Source of the DNA: Doryteuthis pealeii
Lineage: Eukaryota > Mollusca > Cephalopoda > Myopsida > Loliginidae
Length of the DNA stretch: 64,000 nt
Assembly: GCA_023376005.1 (NCBI GenBank)
Contig: CM042151.1
Coordinates: 76,648,512-76,712,511, forward strand
Reading direction: 5' to 3'
The notes beneath the pieces were generated by a model. The model made no database searches. It worked only from the letters and a program-made list of their open reading frames with translations, and was not told where the DNA came from. Positions 45,657-56,600 of the stretch are shown here, piece by piece. How positions within the stretch are numbered: position 1 is the stretch's first letter; each line of letters starts with the position of its first letter. Position numbers and translations under genes: made by a program.

Positions 45657-45883
45657 CTGAGCGTCAGGAATACTGTTCAAGTTTAGAATGCTAATCACTT
45701 GGAACGGAACAAAACACTCATCATCAAATCCCCACGCTTTATCAATAACTGCGTTTATGGAATATTCTACGCTACCATGGACACCTTTGAAGGAATTAGG
45801 TAAGTTTTGTGGTAGAATGAATTGAAATGGATATTCATGGTGTCCTTCCGGGATTTCAACATCATTTCCGCTGGCTTCAGGTC
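45657..45883 (-). CDS. Alpha-arrestin (ARRDC family), arrestin-N domain exon 2
   Basis: A 227-bp exon with acceptor cttttttcag and donor gtaact. It begins with 2 nt completing a Gly codon and ends phase 0. The residues PEASGNDVEIPEGHHEYPFQ, ILPQNLPNSFKGVHGSVEY, INAVIDKAWGFDDE, FQVISILNLNSIPDAQ contain the G-x-H-x-(Y/F)PF-x-F-x-LP-x-LP-x-SF-G-x-(V/I)-x-Y pattern of the arrestin N domain. It joins in phase to 63556-63693 upstream and 39463-39645 downstream. A noisy inverted copy lies at 61407-61490. Confidence 0.93.
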
Positions 45884-45936
45884 CTGAAAAAAGTAAAACA
45901 TTTTAAGTGATTCTTCTTGGCTTTCACAATGTATAG

Positions 45937-46413
45937 ATATATGTATAAGAAATAAGGTCGTGTAAACCTCAGTAGCTAGCACCAGTTTCTTATAATGCGT
46001 TATGTGACATCAGAAGAGCATCGAACACATTCCAACAAATAATGTATAAATATATGTATAAGAAATAAAGTAAAAATAGTAAAGTCGACGGGCGGCCTAA
46101 AGTTGGTATCAGCCAGTCAGCGAGGGAGTCTATCCCCTTTTCAATAGCGCTAGACCAAGGAGATTGTTTTAGCATCTGAGGTGGAGCGCCACACCTACCA
46201 CCAGCTCCTTACTTTACCGCACAGATCCCTGTGCTACTCATACGCTGAGTTGGCGGGGACCGGTATCGAACTAGGAACCTTGTGGTTTCTAGCCGAACGC
46301 TCTACCGACTGAGCTAACTCGGCCAAGGTCGTGTAAACCTCAGTAGCTAGCACCAATTTCTTATAATGCGTTAGGTGACATCAGAAGAGCACCGAACACA
46401 TTCCAACAAATAA
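45937..46413. repeat. ~105-bp direct duplication around a SINE
   Basis: 45937-46043 and about 46050-46068 plus 46324-46413 are near-identical ('tatgtataagaaataa', 'gtgtaaacctcagtagctag', 'ccgaacacattccaac'). The second copy is split by an S2 SINE (about 46070-46323). Confidence 0.8.
46070..46323 (-). mobile_element. tRNA-derived SINE family S2
   Basis: Minus reading begins with a tRNA-like head: A box 'tagctcagtcggtagagcg' and B box 'agttcgatacc'. The body has 'gtgcggtaaagtaaggagctg' and 'attgaaaaggggatagac'. It resembles a tRNA gene only in its promoter boxes and does not fold into a full cloverleaf by eye, so it is a SINE, not a tRNA. Confidence 0.85.
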
Positions 46414-46647
46414 TTTTAACAAAACATACTTTATTGTCTGAGCAACGTCCAACATAAACAATACAAAACAAGCTAGAACAAAAATCTTAAGGGAAAAAAT
46501 CCTCGAAGAAAGTTGAGCTATATCCATATTGTCACTTACTTCGTAACAGTGGCCACGTGTATGACCATTCTATGCGGTGACATGGCGTGTAGAGAAAGTA
46601 TGAAGATAAGAGTATAAAAAGGGGTCTCTAAGCACACGTATAAGCCT

Positions 46648-46649
<2 letters not shown>

Positions 46650-46706
<57 letters not shown>
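46650..46706. repeat. (GA)n microsatellite
   Basis: Uninterrupted GA dinucleotide run; mirrored and corrupted at 60421-60487. Confidence 0.95.
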
Positions 46707-46708
<2 letters not shown>

Positions 46709-46975
46709 ATTTCCCGGGTCTGTTTAAATAGCTAGGCTACAACACCCCCTAACGGCAATCTCAAGCAGCAAGGAAAGATAATCCTTTGCTAATCTCGACC
46801 CCAACCAAACAAGGGAAGTTAATCGCTATACATCGTTAATATCAGCGTTTTCTGTTTTCATGTGTTGCGTTAAAGTCTGGCATTGACTTTAATTTTTATT
46901 TCAGGTAGAGGGGAGGCACTTGTTATGCCATTATGTATCATGCATAGGATAAAATCCGATATTTTATAATCAATG

Positions 46976-47453
46976 GGCTGAACTTGCACAACGGTCGGAA
47001 AATTAAAACGGAAAGTTTTTTGGAGGTCCCCCCCCCCCATGAACTTTTTGCGACTTGGGTTACGGTTTAGTGGTTTGGAGATTAAGGTTGTTTTTTTATT
47101 ACGTATTGCTAAAAAAAAACAGCAATAAAAAAACCCAAATTACTATACATTTAATGTTGAAAAATACTTTTTTAAAACCAAGTTTAATTGAAATTATACA
47201 TTGCAATACTAACACAAACAATTGAGACTAATGTGTCTACCATTGGGTTCAATAATTCATTTCAATTGTTAATTAAATGTATAGTAATTTTGGTTTTTTA
47301 AGCAATACGTAATTAAAAACAACTTTAATCCCCAAACCCCTAAACCGTAACCCAATTCGCAAAACGTTCATTCATAGACTGTAGTTAAACTGTCATGGGG
47401 GAACTCCAAAAAAAATTCCGTTTTAATTTTCCGACCGTTGTTCAAGTTCAGCC
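46976..47453. repeat. Palindromic element Q, copy 2
   Basis: Terminal inverted repeats of 38 bp with one mismatch ('ggctgaacttg(c/a)acaacgg...'), inner inverted blocks 'gggttacggttt' and 'attacgtattgc'. 478 bp. A larger, multiply interrupted relative is at 25708-27018. Confidence 0.8.
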
Positions 47454-47578
47454 GACACATTTTCTTTTAGCGCAAAGAGTGATATAATAATAATAAAAAC
47501 AAAATTATAAATTAAACAAATGAATATTAATTTAAATATTAATATAATTTATCCACGTAAATAAAATAGACTGTCCTG

Positions 47579-47814
47579 TCATAATGTCGCATTAAAGGCC
47601 TTTCCCATTATGCTTTTTACAATAGTATATAAAGGAATATCCACCACGTGACAGCCACTTGGTATGACAATCGCATAGACGGGAATCTGACAGTCACCAA
47701 GCGCCACTGACTCGGTTTCTACGCTATTAAAACTAATATATAAATTAAGAAAAGGTAATTTCACATTTGCAGTCAACTTGCCAACTCCAGGTCCACTCAG
47801 TGAGTCAAATACAT
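47579..47814 (-). CDS. Candidate terminal exon, LEA2/DUF3712-like beta domain, unknown gene
   Basis: An acceptor-like 'ttttcaaacag' precedes a frame of 78 codons: VFDSLSGPGVGKLTANVKLP, FLNLYISFNSVETESVALGD, CQIPVYAIVIPSGC, HVVDIPLYTIVKS, ending at TGA (47579-47581). The alternation of hydrophobic strands with 'lG-x3-IP...IP-x-G...v-x-IP' recalls the Ig-like LEA2/WHy or DUF3712 fold, but I cannot confirm it. It is not part of the ARRDC reading: the exons on both sides join in phase without it. It could be the last exon of a gene nested in the ARRDC intron, or a retrogene piece. The mirror copy near 58800 is corrupted. Confidence 0.4.
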
Positions 47815-47970
47815 CTGTTTGAAAATTATTAGTATTAGATAGGAATACTTTAAACCATAATTGTGCGCAAATAAATTGTTATTTGTATAAATTGAAAAGT
47901 TACTTTAAATCGTATAATTGCTTATTTATCTTAAGAAAAGTAAAAATGTGACTGTCTACGCTATTAAAAC

Positions 47971-48279
47971 GCATTCAGACTATTCTCTTTGGTCCCATGA
48001 AAGAGGGTTTGAGAGGCAAACAATATTCCAGTGACGAGCAAGTGAAATCTGTAGTGAAGAAGTGGCTCAAAGAGCAGTCAACAGAATTTTACGGGGCATG
48101 GATACATGCTCTCATTCGAAGGTGGAACATTACTATTGAGAGAACCGGTGACTATGTGGAGGAGTAGGGGTGTGATCCACAGAAGACCAGCTTCATTTTG
48201 ATATATGGTACATGTTCCTGTGTTGGTAATTATACCTGTCCTAAACAAAATGGCATTACTTTTTGACTCACCCTCGTAT
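47971..48279 (+). pseudogene. Mariner transposase 3' end plus terminal repeat
   Basis: Plus reading: ILFGPMKEGLRGKQYSSDEQ, VKSVVKKWLKEQSTEFYGAW, IHALIRRWNITIERTGDYVE then TAG, the typical C-terminus of a mariner transposase. It is followed by a 3' region ending 'tttttgactcaccctcgta', a mariner-like terminus. 5'-truncated. Confidence 0.85.
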
Positions 48280-48485
48280 AATTGTTGTGAAAAGTTGATT
48301 TTCCTGACCTCCCACCATGCACAAACCGAAGCTCGTGAAATGTCCAGTGTAAAAAGTGCGTGTTCCTTTCGGCATTCCCCTTTTGGGGCGCCTAAGGCAC
48401 CAGGTAATGAACCCGGCTCTGTACCTTTTAGACGAAGACGGATGTTGTCTGGGTGACGCTCGCCCCCTCCCCTGTGATCACACAA
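48280..48485. repeat. Single diverged unit of the GC-rich tandem family
   Basis: Shares 'gcacaaaccgaagctc', 'tcggcattcccc' and 'acccggctctg' with the triplet at 33810-34590. Confidence 0.65.
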
Positions 48486-48502
48486 TTTAGCCCAAGCTAC
48501 AG

Positions 48503-48735
48503 GCGGCTTAGCTCAGTCGGTAGAGTGTCTGGTTGGGAAGTGCAAGTTTTCTAGTTCGATTCCGGCCCTCGCCAACTCGGCGTATGAGAAGCACATGGAT
48601 ATGTGCGGTAAAGTGAGGAGCTGATTGTAGGAGTGGTGCTCCGTCTCCGACGCCCAAACAATCTCTTTGGTCTAGTGTTAGTGAAAAGGGGATAGACTTC
48701 ATCGTTGTCTGGCTACTACAGACTTTAGGCCACTC
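48503..48735 (+). mobile_element. tRNA-derived SINE family S2
   Basis: Head 'ggcttagctcagtcggtaga' (A box) and 'tagttcgattccggc' (B box), body 'gtgcggtaaagtgaggagc' and 'aaaaggggatagac'. About 230 bp, diverged from the 46.1 kb copy. Pol III boxes only; no intact cloverleaf. Confidence 0.85.
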
Positions 48736-49048
48736 CGACAACTTATTATGATAAGTAAAACAAAACTCAGAACAAAAGTATGTGTATATTCTATACAATA
48801 ATACTGTTCCGAAAGAAAAATACGATCGTTATCATCTTTCAACAGCTTCTGGTTAAAAATGAAACCGTCCAAATCGTCCAAGATGAAATGCAAAAATGTA
48901 AATCCTGATTATCTAGTTTAACTTACCCACTGAATTCCTATTTCTTATGAGTGTCGTTATCCCCGCTAAATAATGAACGAATACTTTTTTTAAACAAAAG
49001 CAAGAAAAAGGACAAGCAACACAGAAAAATATAATATTTAAAAAAAGC

Positions 49049-49316
49049 GCGCGATTTAATGGTTAAAGTCATGGGAAATGTACTCGTCGCCCCGAGTTCA
49101 AATCCTGTATTTGGTAATTACTTAGCGCTAATACCCTTAGGAAAGGTTTATAAACCTACTCTTCTTCCAGTTATGGATAAATAGTACGGCAGACTGGGCT
49201 CTTTAACCTTGTTTAGGCAACCGGGCCTAGGAGAAAGAAAACTCTGAATTTAAACCTGTTGAACTCCACTTAAAATATTGACCTTGTGTCATATCCTGTT
49301 CGTGCGGAGGGGTTGG

Positions 49317-49364
<48 letters not shown>

Positions 49365-49367
49365 TAA

Positions 49368-49404
<37 letters not shown>

Positions 49405-49405
49405 G
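49049..49405 (+). mobile_element. SINE family S1 followed by (TA)n and (GAAA)n
   Basis: SINE body 49049-49316 with B box 'gagttcaaatcc' and 3' end '...gtgcggaggggttggtta', continuing straight into (TA)n (49317-49367) and (GAAA)n (49371-49405). It shows the tail-to-microsatellite transition clearly. Confidence 0.85.
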
Positions 49406-49627
49406 GTAAATCACTGTTTTATATAGCCCTACGTGGACGAGTCTGTTGCTCGAATATAATGAAAAAATGAAAAGAAGGAAAGAAAGAGTAAAAGAGAGAA
49501 AGAATTAAATCAAGATTATTATACATTTTACATATTGAACTATTGGCAATAGCACTTAAGTAAACATGTCAAATGTTGTAATAATTAAATAATTATACTG
49601 TGATATATCCACAGGAAAGGCCATGTT

Positions 49628-49790
49628 AGCCCAGAATAGCACAGGGATCTTGTGCTAAAGTAAGAGCTGACGGTGTTAGGTGTGGCGCCCACCCTCATAA
49701 CTCAAAAACAATCTCATTTTCTATGCTAGTGAAAAGGATATACTCCCTCGATGGGCTGCAGCCCACTAGCCGCCCCTGATGACTTTGCTA
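49628..49790 (+). mobile_element. SINE family S2, 5'-truncated
   Basis: Lacks the tRNA head and starts at 'agcacagggatcttgtgct'; the body has 'tgaaaaggatatactccctc'. Mirror at 56370-56545. Confidence 0.7.
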
Positions 49791-50060
49791 AACGGAAACT
49801 CAGTAGAGGTACCACAGAAAAATAGGCACGTGATCAGTTTAGACGTAGTGGAAGGAAGAAACGTAAATATTTATTGAACATCTTTATTCTAAATGTCGGC
49901 AAAACAGAAAATAAACGAATATAAATAATTGTTACAAGAAAACAATTTATTCAAGATCAAATTATCCCAGGTGGGAAAATTTAAATGAATTAAAACAGTC
50001 CGCGTTTTTGTTTACATCAAGCGTCAGTTCTCCCACTATTTTTTTATTAGAATTCTGTAG

Positions 50061-52235
50061 GTACCCACCAATTTCTGACCCTGTGCAATTTACCCCCCGC
50101 CTACATTTTTAACACAATGAAACTTGCAGAAAAATTTAATACTTTCTTGAAAATTTTTTTACCATTCCAAAGCGAAAAACATTAAATAAACTCCGATGAT
50201 TTTTAAAATTTTAACAAGCATACGAAAAATAATTGAAAATATGCATTGAAAAAACAGATTTTTCATTTTGCACTGTGTAAATCAACTTGAAATTTGAACG
50301 TTAGCTAAAAACAAGTTACGGATAAGAGGATTTTTTAAAAATTGCTATGAAATCAATTAATGGTCCGATTTTCACGAAAATTTCCATAAATGTTTTACCA
50401 TTGGATGTAAATACATTCTGAAATAGTTTATTTCTAAAATATATTAGGGGAAATATTTTTTACGATGTCTATCACCCCCCCTATTTATATTTATGAGAGT
50501 AAAAAAAAATGATGTGGAAAAAAATTTGGTATTTTTTTCTATAAGATAAGAGTCTGAATAACTGATATCAATGAAATGTATAACGTACCGAATTATTAGT
50601 TTTTTAGGAAAAAATGATGAAATCGGAAATAAAAAGCTGCAAAAAAACATGTTCATAATATTAATTACTTTAAAAACTTTTTTTTTCTTATGTAATTTGC
50701 GTATGCTACTATCATTCTATTAAATTTGTCAAAAAAAAAAAATTTTTTTTAAAAGAAATTAATTTTTACGAGATTTTCCCATCTTTGTGGTGGATTAAAG
50801 TATATTTTTATTTCTGCAGATAAAAATATAAATTTTTTCTTTACCTGTGGAAAAAAATCAAAATTTTTAGTTTCTAAAAAATATGAATTTAGAATTCAGG
50901 TAACTAAAAGTTGGTCCGATCGTGTCGTTGATTAATATTTTTAAAAGAATTTGCTAATTTTTATTGTTTGAATTAGTCAATGTGTGATTCTTCAGAATTA
51001 CGGAAGAGCAAAACATGACATATGACGAGACGCTTACACAGTAACTAAGTTTGTTTTTCTCCCGGGGAGCGTAAAAAAAATATTTTAAAATTTACACTTT
51101 TACACCAACAATAAAATAATAATTGAATGCATTGTTTTAATCAGTTTAATTTTTTCTCTTAGAAAAAAATATTCAAATTTTCATTTTATTTTCGATTTTT
51201 AGAATTAATTACTAAAACCGAAGACCTTTTTTAACGTACAATTTCACTGCGAAATTTTTAAGATAACAGTTTTTCAAGTTTTTATTCAATAGTAAATTGT
51301 AATATTAAAGTTTAGATTTATTCATTTTAAATGTAATATTAAAGTTTTTAAAGATTTTATTCATAATTTTTTCTATTAAAATGAATAAATCTTTAAAAAC
51401 TTAATTTTGGCCTAAAAAGTTTGTCCGTTACACCCATCCGTACTAGATGCATAACTGTAAGAGGGGTAATAATATGTATTTCTTCTCTCTAAATCGCGGC
51501 CTTGAAAATACCTTTCGCACGTTAATATGGATAGGTTTGTTTATTTTTTAAGATAACGATGTCAATCTTTCCAATCGGATAATCTTGATCTTGAATTAAC
51601 TATTTTTCTTTGTAACAACCCTGCTACGATCTTTTTTAACGAGATTTTTATAACAAAGTTCGGAAATATTCTATTCCGTTTTATATCAAGCATACCTAAC
51701 GGTCTGGTCGTACCTAGAATTCTGTATTTCATAGTTCTTGTTACTAAAGAAACCGTATAGAAAACTTATAAAAATCTTTCTGATATAATTGATTCAGACT
51801 CTTATCTAAAAGTCGTTTCGTGCCGGGTCATCTCTTTCATATTTCATAAAATAAAATAGGGGCGGGGATAGAACCTCGTAAAAAATTTCCTTAATATATT
51901 TTTAAAAAGAAAAAAAGATTCTTATACTAAAGGTTAAGTAGATTATGGAAATTTTCGTGAAGATCGGACTATTAATTGATTTTTCATCGAATTTTATTTT
52001 TTAACCGGTAGTCATAACTTTGTTTTTTGGCTACGTTAAATTTGAATTCTTTGTTATTCGTTTATAATTTTAATTATTTCCGTAAGTTAAAATTTAAAAA
52101 AAATCATCATGAGTTTATTTAATGTTTCTTCTTTCGAATGGACAAAAAAAATCCAGATAATATTAACATTTATGCAAGTTTCCTGGTGTTTCGAAATGTA
52201 AGGTTGGGGGTAAATTTCACTGGGAAAATTGGTGT
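50061..52235. repeat. Palindromic element P, copy 1, ~2.2 kb
   Basis: Left and right ends are inverted (left 'caatttaccccccgcctac', right its counterpart at 52195-52215), with inverted inner blocks down to a centre near 51370 ('aatctttaaaaac' facing its complement). AT-rich; no ORF above noise. A non-autonomous fold-back element of unknown class. Confidence 0.65.
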
Positions 52236-52434
52236 ATTTGGTTGTGCGTGATGGTGAGGTGTGGTAAATCCCAGTTTATATAAGACCTGCGTGGCGAGTC
52301 TATTGCTTAACGCGCGGCATAGACACTACAATTGTTTCCTTATATCAGAAGTGTTTGTTGATTTTATTGATTGTTTTACATATAACTCGTATCTGACTCA
52401 CAGGCTGTTACAACTGAGAGAATAAGCGTACCAC

Positions 52435-53690
52435 AATTTTCTCTGTGAAATTTAGCCCCGTCCACATGAAACTTGGCATAAGGATTTAATATTATTCTTG
52501 AAAATGTTTTTGTTCATCAAAACGGACAAGAAACATTGAAAACAAAATGATAATTAAAATTCCCAGCTTAGGGAATAAGCGAAATTAGAACGACAAACAA
52601 TGTTACATTTTTGCCACCGATTAAAACCGTTGAAATTTAACGTAGGTAAAAAAAAAAAAAAAAGTTACGGACTAGAGGCCTTTTAAAAAATTCCATGAAA
52701 AATTCAATAATGATCCAATTTTCACGAAAAATCCATAATTACTTACCTTTATGTTTGAAATAGTTTTTCCTAAAATATAATTGGGGAAATATTTTTATTT
52801 ACGAGGTCTGCCCCCTTACTCCCATTTCTATTTCATGGAAATATGCCAAAAAAAATTAACCCGAAACAACTTTTACTTTTTTTCTATAAAGATAATAGTC
52901 TGAAAATTATATCAGAGACGTTTTTACAAGTTTCTATTGCGGGGAGTTCTTTTAGTAAGGAAAAAAAACATGAATACAGAATTCTGTTACGAAAAAATAT
53001 AATAAAAGATAACTATCCGACTGGTTGGAAAAACTTACTCACCGCTATCTTGAAACGATGAGTAAAACAATCCGTTATTTTTTACAACAGTTGTCAGTTT
53101 CTTTATTGATATTTTTGTAACGAATTCTGTATCATTTGTTTTTTTTTTCCTTACTTAAAGACTCCCGCTAAGAAACTGCTAAAAACTTCTGATATATTAT
53201 TCAGACTATTACTATTATAGAAAAAAAGTTAAAAGTGTTTCGCGGTGTTAATTTTTTCATATTTCATGAAATAAATGAGAATGGGATGCTCGTAGAAATG
53301 AATAAGATATATTCCCAATTATTTTTAGGAGAAAAACTACTTTCTATAACATAAAGGTAAGTAATTATAGGGATAATTTTTCGTTGAAAACTTGGATCCA
53401 TTAATTGATTTTTCATGGGAATTTACTTAAAGAGCCTCTATTCTGTAACTTATTTTTATGTTTTTTGTTTACCTACGTTAAATTTCAACAGGGATTTTAA
53501 TTGTGTTGCAAAAACTGTACAAATCATTGTTTCTCGTTTCATAATTTCCATTATTCTCGACTAAAGCTGGAAATTTTAAATTACATTTTTGTTTTTGTTT
53601 CTTCTTGTTGACATGAAAAAATTTAGATAATATTAATCCTTATCGTCAATGTACAATACTAGCGGGGCAGATCATTTCACAGAGAACATA
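52435..53690. repeat. Palindromic element P, copy 2, at the centre of IR2
   Basis: Same ends ('ctctgtgaaatttagcccc' and the inverse at 53680-53695). Its own centre, about 53055-53060, coincides with the centre of the giant palindrome IR2. The 72-codon plus ORF at 52843-53061 is not credible. Confidence 0.65.
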
Positions 53691-56600
53691 CCGAGTTCGG
53701 TTAACCTATTCTCTCAGTTAAAAGTAAACACCTGTGAAGTCCAATACGCAGTATTATGTTAAAACAATCAATAAAACATACAAACACTTTCATTGACTAG
53801 GTGAAGACAACTTGTAGCTAGCTCCTATGGCCCGTCGTTTAAGCAATAGACCTCGCACCACGCAGTTATAATAAACTAGGGATTTACCCACACCTCAACA
53901 AACACGCACCACAAATACCACCCAATTTTCCCATGTGTAAAATTTACCCCAATCTACATTTAACACCAGGAAACTTGCATAAATGTTAATATTATCTGGA
54001 ATTTTTTTTTGTCCATTTCGAAAGAAGAAACATTAAAAAACTCATGATGATTTTTTTTTAAAATTTTAAACTTACGGAAATAATTAAAATTATAAACGAA
54101 AAACAAGAATTCAAATTTAACGTCTACAAAAACAAGTTATGGACGTACCGTACCGGTTAAAAAAAAATTCGATGAAAAATTCAAATTAATATTCCGATCT
54201 TCACGAAAATTTCCATAATTACTTACCTTTTAGATAAGAATCTTTTTTTTTTTTTCTAAAATATATTAAGGGAAATATTTTTACGAGGTCTATCCCCGCC
54301 CCTATTTTATTTTATGAAATATGGAAAAGGACCCGGCAACAAAACGACTTTTAGATAAGAGTCTGAATTCATTATATCAGAAGATTTTTTAAGTTTCTAT
54401 ACGGGATTTCTTTTAGTAAAAGAACTATGGAATACAGTATTCTAGTACCACCAGACCGTTTAGGTCATCTTGAATAAAACGGAAATAGATTATTTCCGAA
54501 CTTTGTTTATAAAAAATCTCGTTAAAAAAAGATCGGTACAGGGTTGCTTACAAAGAAAAATAGTTAATTCAAAGATCAAATTATCCGATTGGGAAAAATT
54601 ACATCGTTATCTTAAAAAAAAAACAAACCTATCCATATTACGTGCGAAAGGGTAATTTTTCAGGCCGCGATTTAGAGAGAAAGAAATACATATTATTACC
54701 CTCTTACATTATGCATCTAAAGTACGGAGGTGTGAACGGACAAACTTTTTTAGCCAAATTAAAGTTTTTAAAGATTTTATTCATTTTAATAGAAAATATT
54801 AAAATGAATAAAATCTTTAAAAAACTTTAATATTAACAATTTAAAATTGAATAAAATCTTTAAAAACTTTAATATACAATTACTATGAATAAAAAACTTG
54901 AAAAACTTTAATCTTAAATTTCGCAGTGAAATTGACGTTAAAAAAGGTCTTCGGTTTTAGTATTAATTCTAAAAATCGAAAATAAAAATGAAAATTTTGA
55001 ATATTTTTCTAAGAGAAAAAACTGATAAAACAATCATTCAATATATTATTTTTATTCTAATTGGTCGTAAAAGTTAAATAAAATATTTTTTTACGCTCAG
55101 AAAAACAAACTTTAGTTACCGAGAAGCGTCTCGTCATATGTCAGTTTTGCTCTTCCGTACATTCTAAGAATTCACACATTACTATTCAACAATAAAAAAT
55201 TACAAATTCTTTTAAAAATATTAATCGAGCACGGATCGGACCAACTTTTAGTTCACCTGAATTCTAAAATTCATATTTTTAAATATCCGTTGAAAATTTT
55301 GATTTTTTTCCACAGGAAAAAAAAATTTATATTTCACGCAGAAAATAAAAATATATTAATTCACACATCAAAAGATGGAAATATCATCGTAAAATTAATT
55401 TCTTTAAAAAAATTTTTTTTTTTTTGACAATTTAAATAGAATAAGTCATACCAATTACATAAGAAAAAAAAATGTTTTAAATATAATTTTATGACAATTT
55501 TTTTTGCACTTTATTTCGATTTCATCATTTTTCCTAAAAAAACATATAATTCGGTACGTTATACAATCATTGATCATATATATATTCAGACTCTTATCTT
55601 TATAGAAAAAAAAGTACCAAATTTTTTTTCCACATCATTTTTTTTTTATCTCATAATAATAAAATAGGGGGGGGGTGAATAGACATTCGATAAAAATTTT
55701 TCCCCTAATATATATTTAGAAATAAAACTCATTTCAGATGTATTTACATCCAATGGTAAACATTTATGGAAATTTTCGTGAAAATCGCGACATTAATTGA
55801 TTTTTCATAGAATTTTAAAAAATCCCTTATCGTAACTTGTTTTTAGCTACGTTAAATTTCAATTGATTTAACAGTGCAAAAATGAAAACATTGTTTTTCA
55901 ATCATAATTTTCATTATTTTCTATGCTGATAAAAAATTTAAAAAATCATCAGGAGTTTATTTAATGTTTTTTCTTTCGAATTGGAAAAAAATTTTCAAGA
56001 AAATATTAATTTTTCTGCAAGTTTCATTGTGTTTAAATGTAGGCTGGCGGGGGGTAAATGCACAGGGTCAAATTGGTGGTACCTAGCAGAATATCAATAA
56101 TAAAAAATATATACCATAAGAGAACTGACCTTGTTGTAAACAAAAACGGACTGTTTTTAATTATTTAATTTTCCCCCATGGGATAATTTGATCTTTGAAT
56201 AAATATTTTTTCTTTGTAACAATTATTTTATATTCGTTTATTCGTGTTTGCGACATTTATAAATAAAATGTTCAAAATTATTTACCGTTTTCTTCCTTCC
56301 ATTACGTGTCTAAATCTTGATCACGTGGACCTATTTTGTGTACCTACTGAGTTTCGTTTAGCAAAATCATCAGGGCGGCCTAATAAGTGGGCATCAGCCC
56401 ATCAGCGAGAGGTATATCCCCTTTCACTAGCCTAGAACAATGAGATTGTTTTTTGATGTATGAGGTGGAGCGCCCACACCTACCGTCAGCTCCTTACTTT
56501 ACCGCACAGATCCCTGTGCTATTCTGGGCTAACATGGCTCTTCCTGTGGATATATCAACAGTATATATTATTTAATTATTACAACATTTGACATGTTTAC

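Larger units (their letters stand above)
45793..53055 (+). repeat. Left arm of giant palindrome IR2
   Basis: Landmarks recur in reverse order and complement to the right of about 53056: SINE 48503 with 57700; (TA)n/(GAAA)n 49317-49405 with 56760-56860; (GA)n 46650 with 60421-60487; palindrome Q 46976 with about 59650-60150; ARRDC exon 45793-45883 with 61407-61490. This arm is the clean version. Confidence 0.85.

Noticed and set aside
46295..46323. tRNA gene-like A and B boxes (also at 48503 and 60835)
   Set aside because: The promoter boxes are present, but a full cloverleaf with acceptor stem is not, and the same body follows each copy. These are tRNA-derived SINEs.
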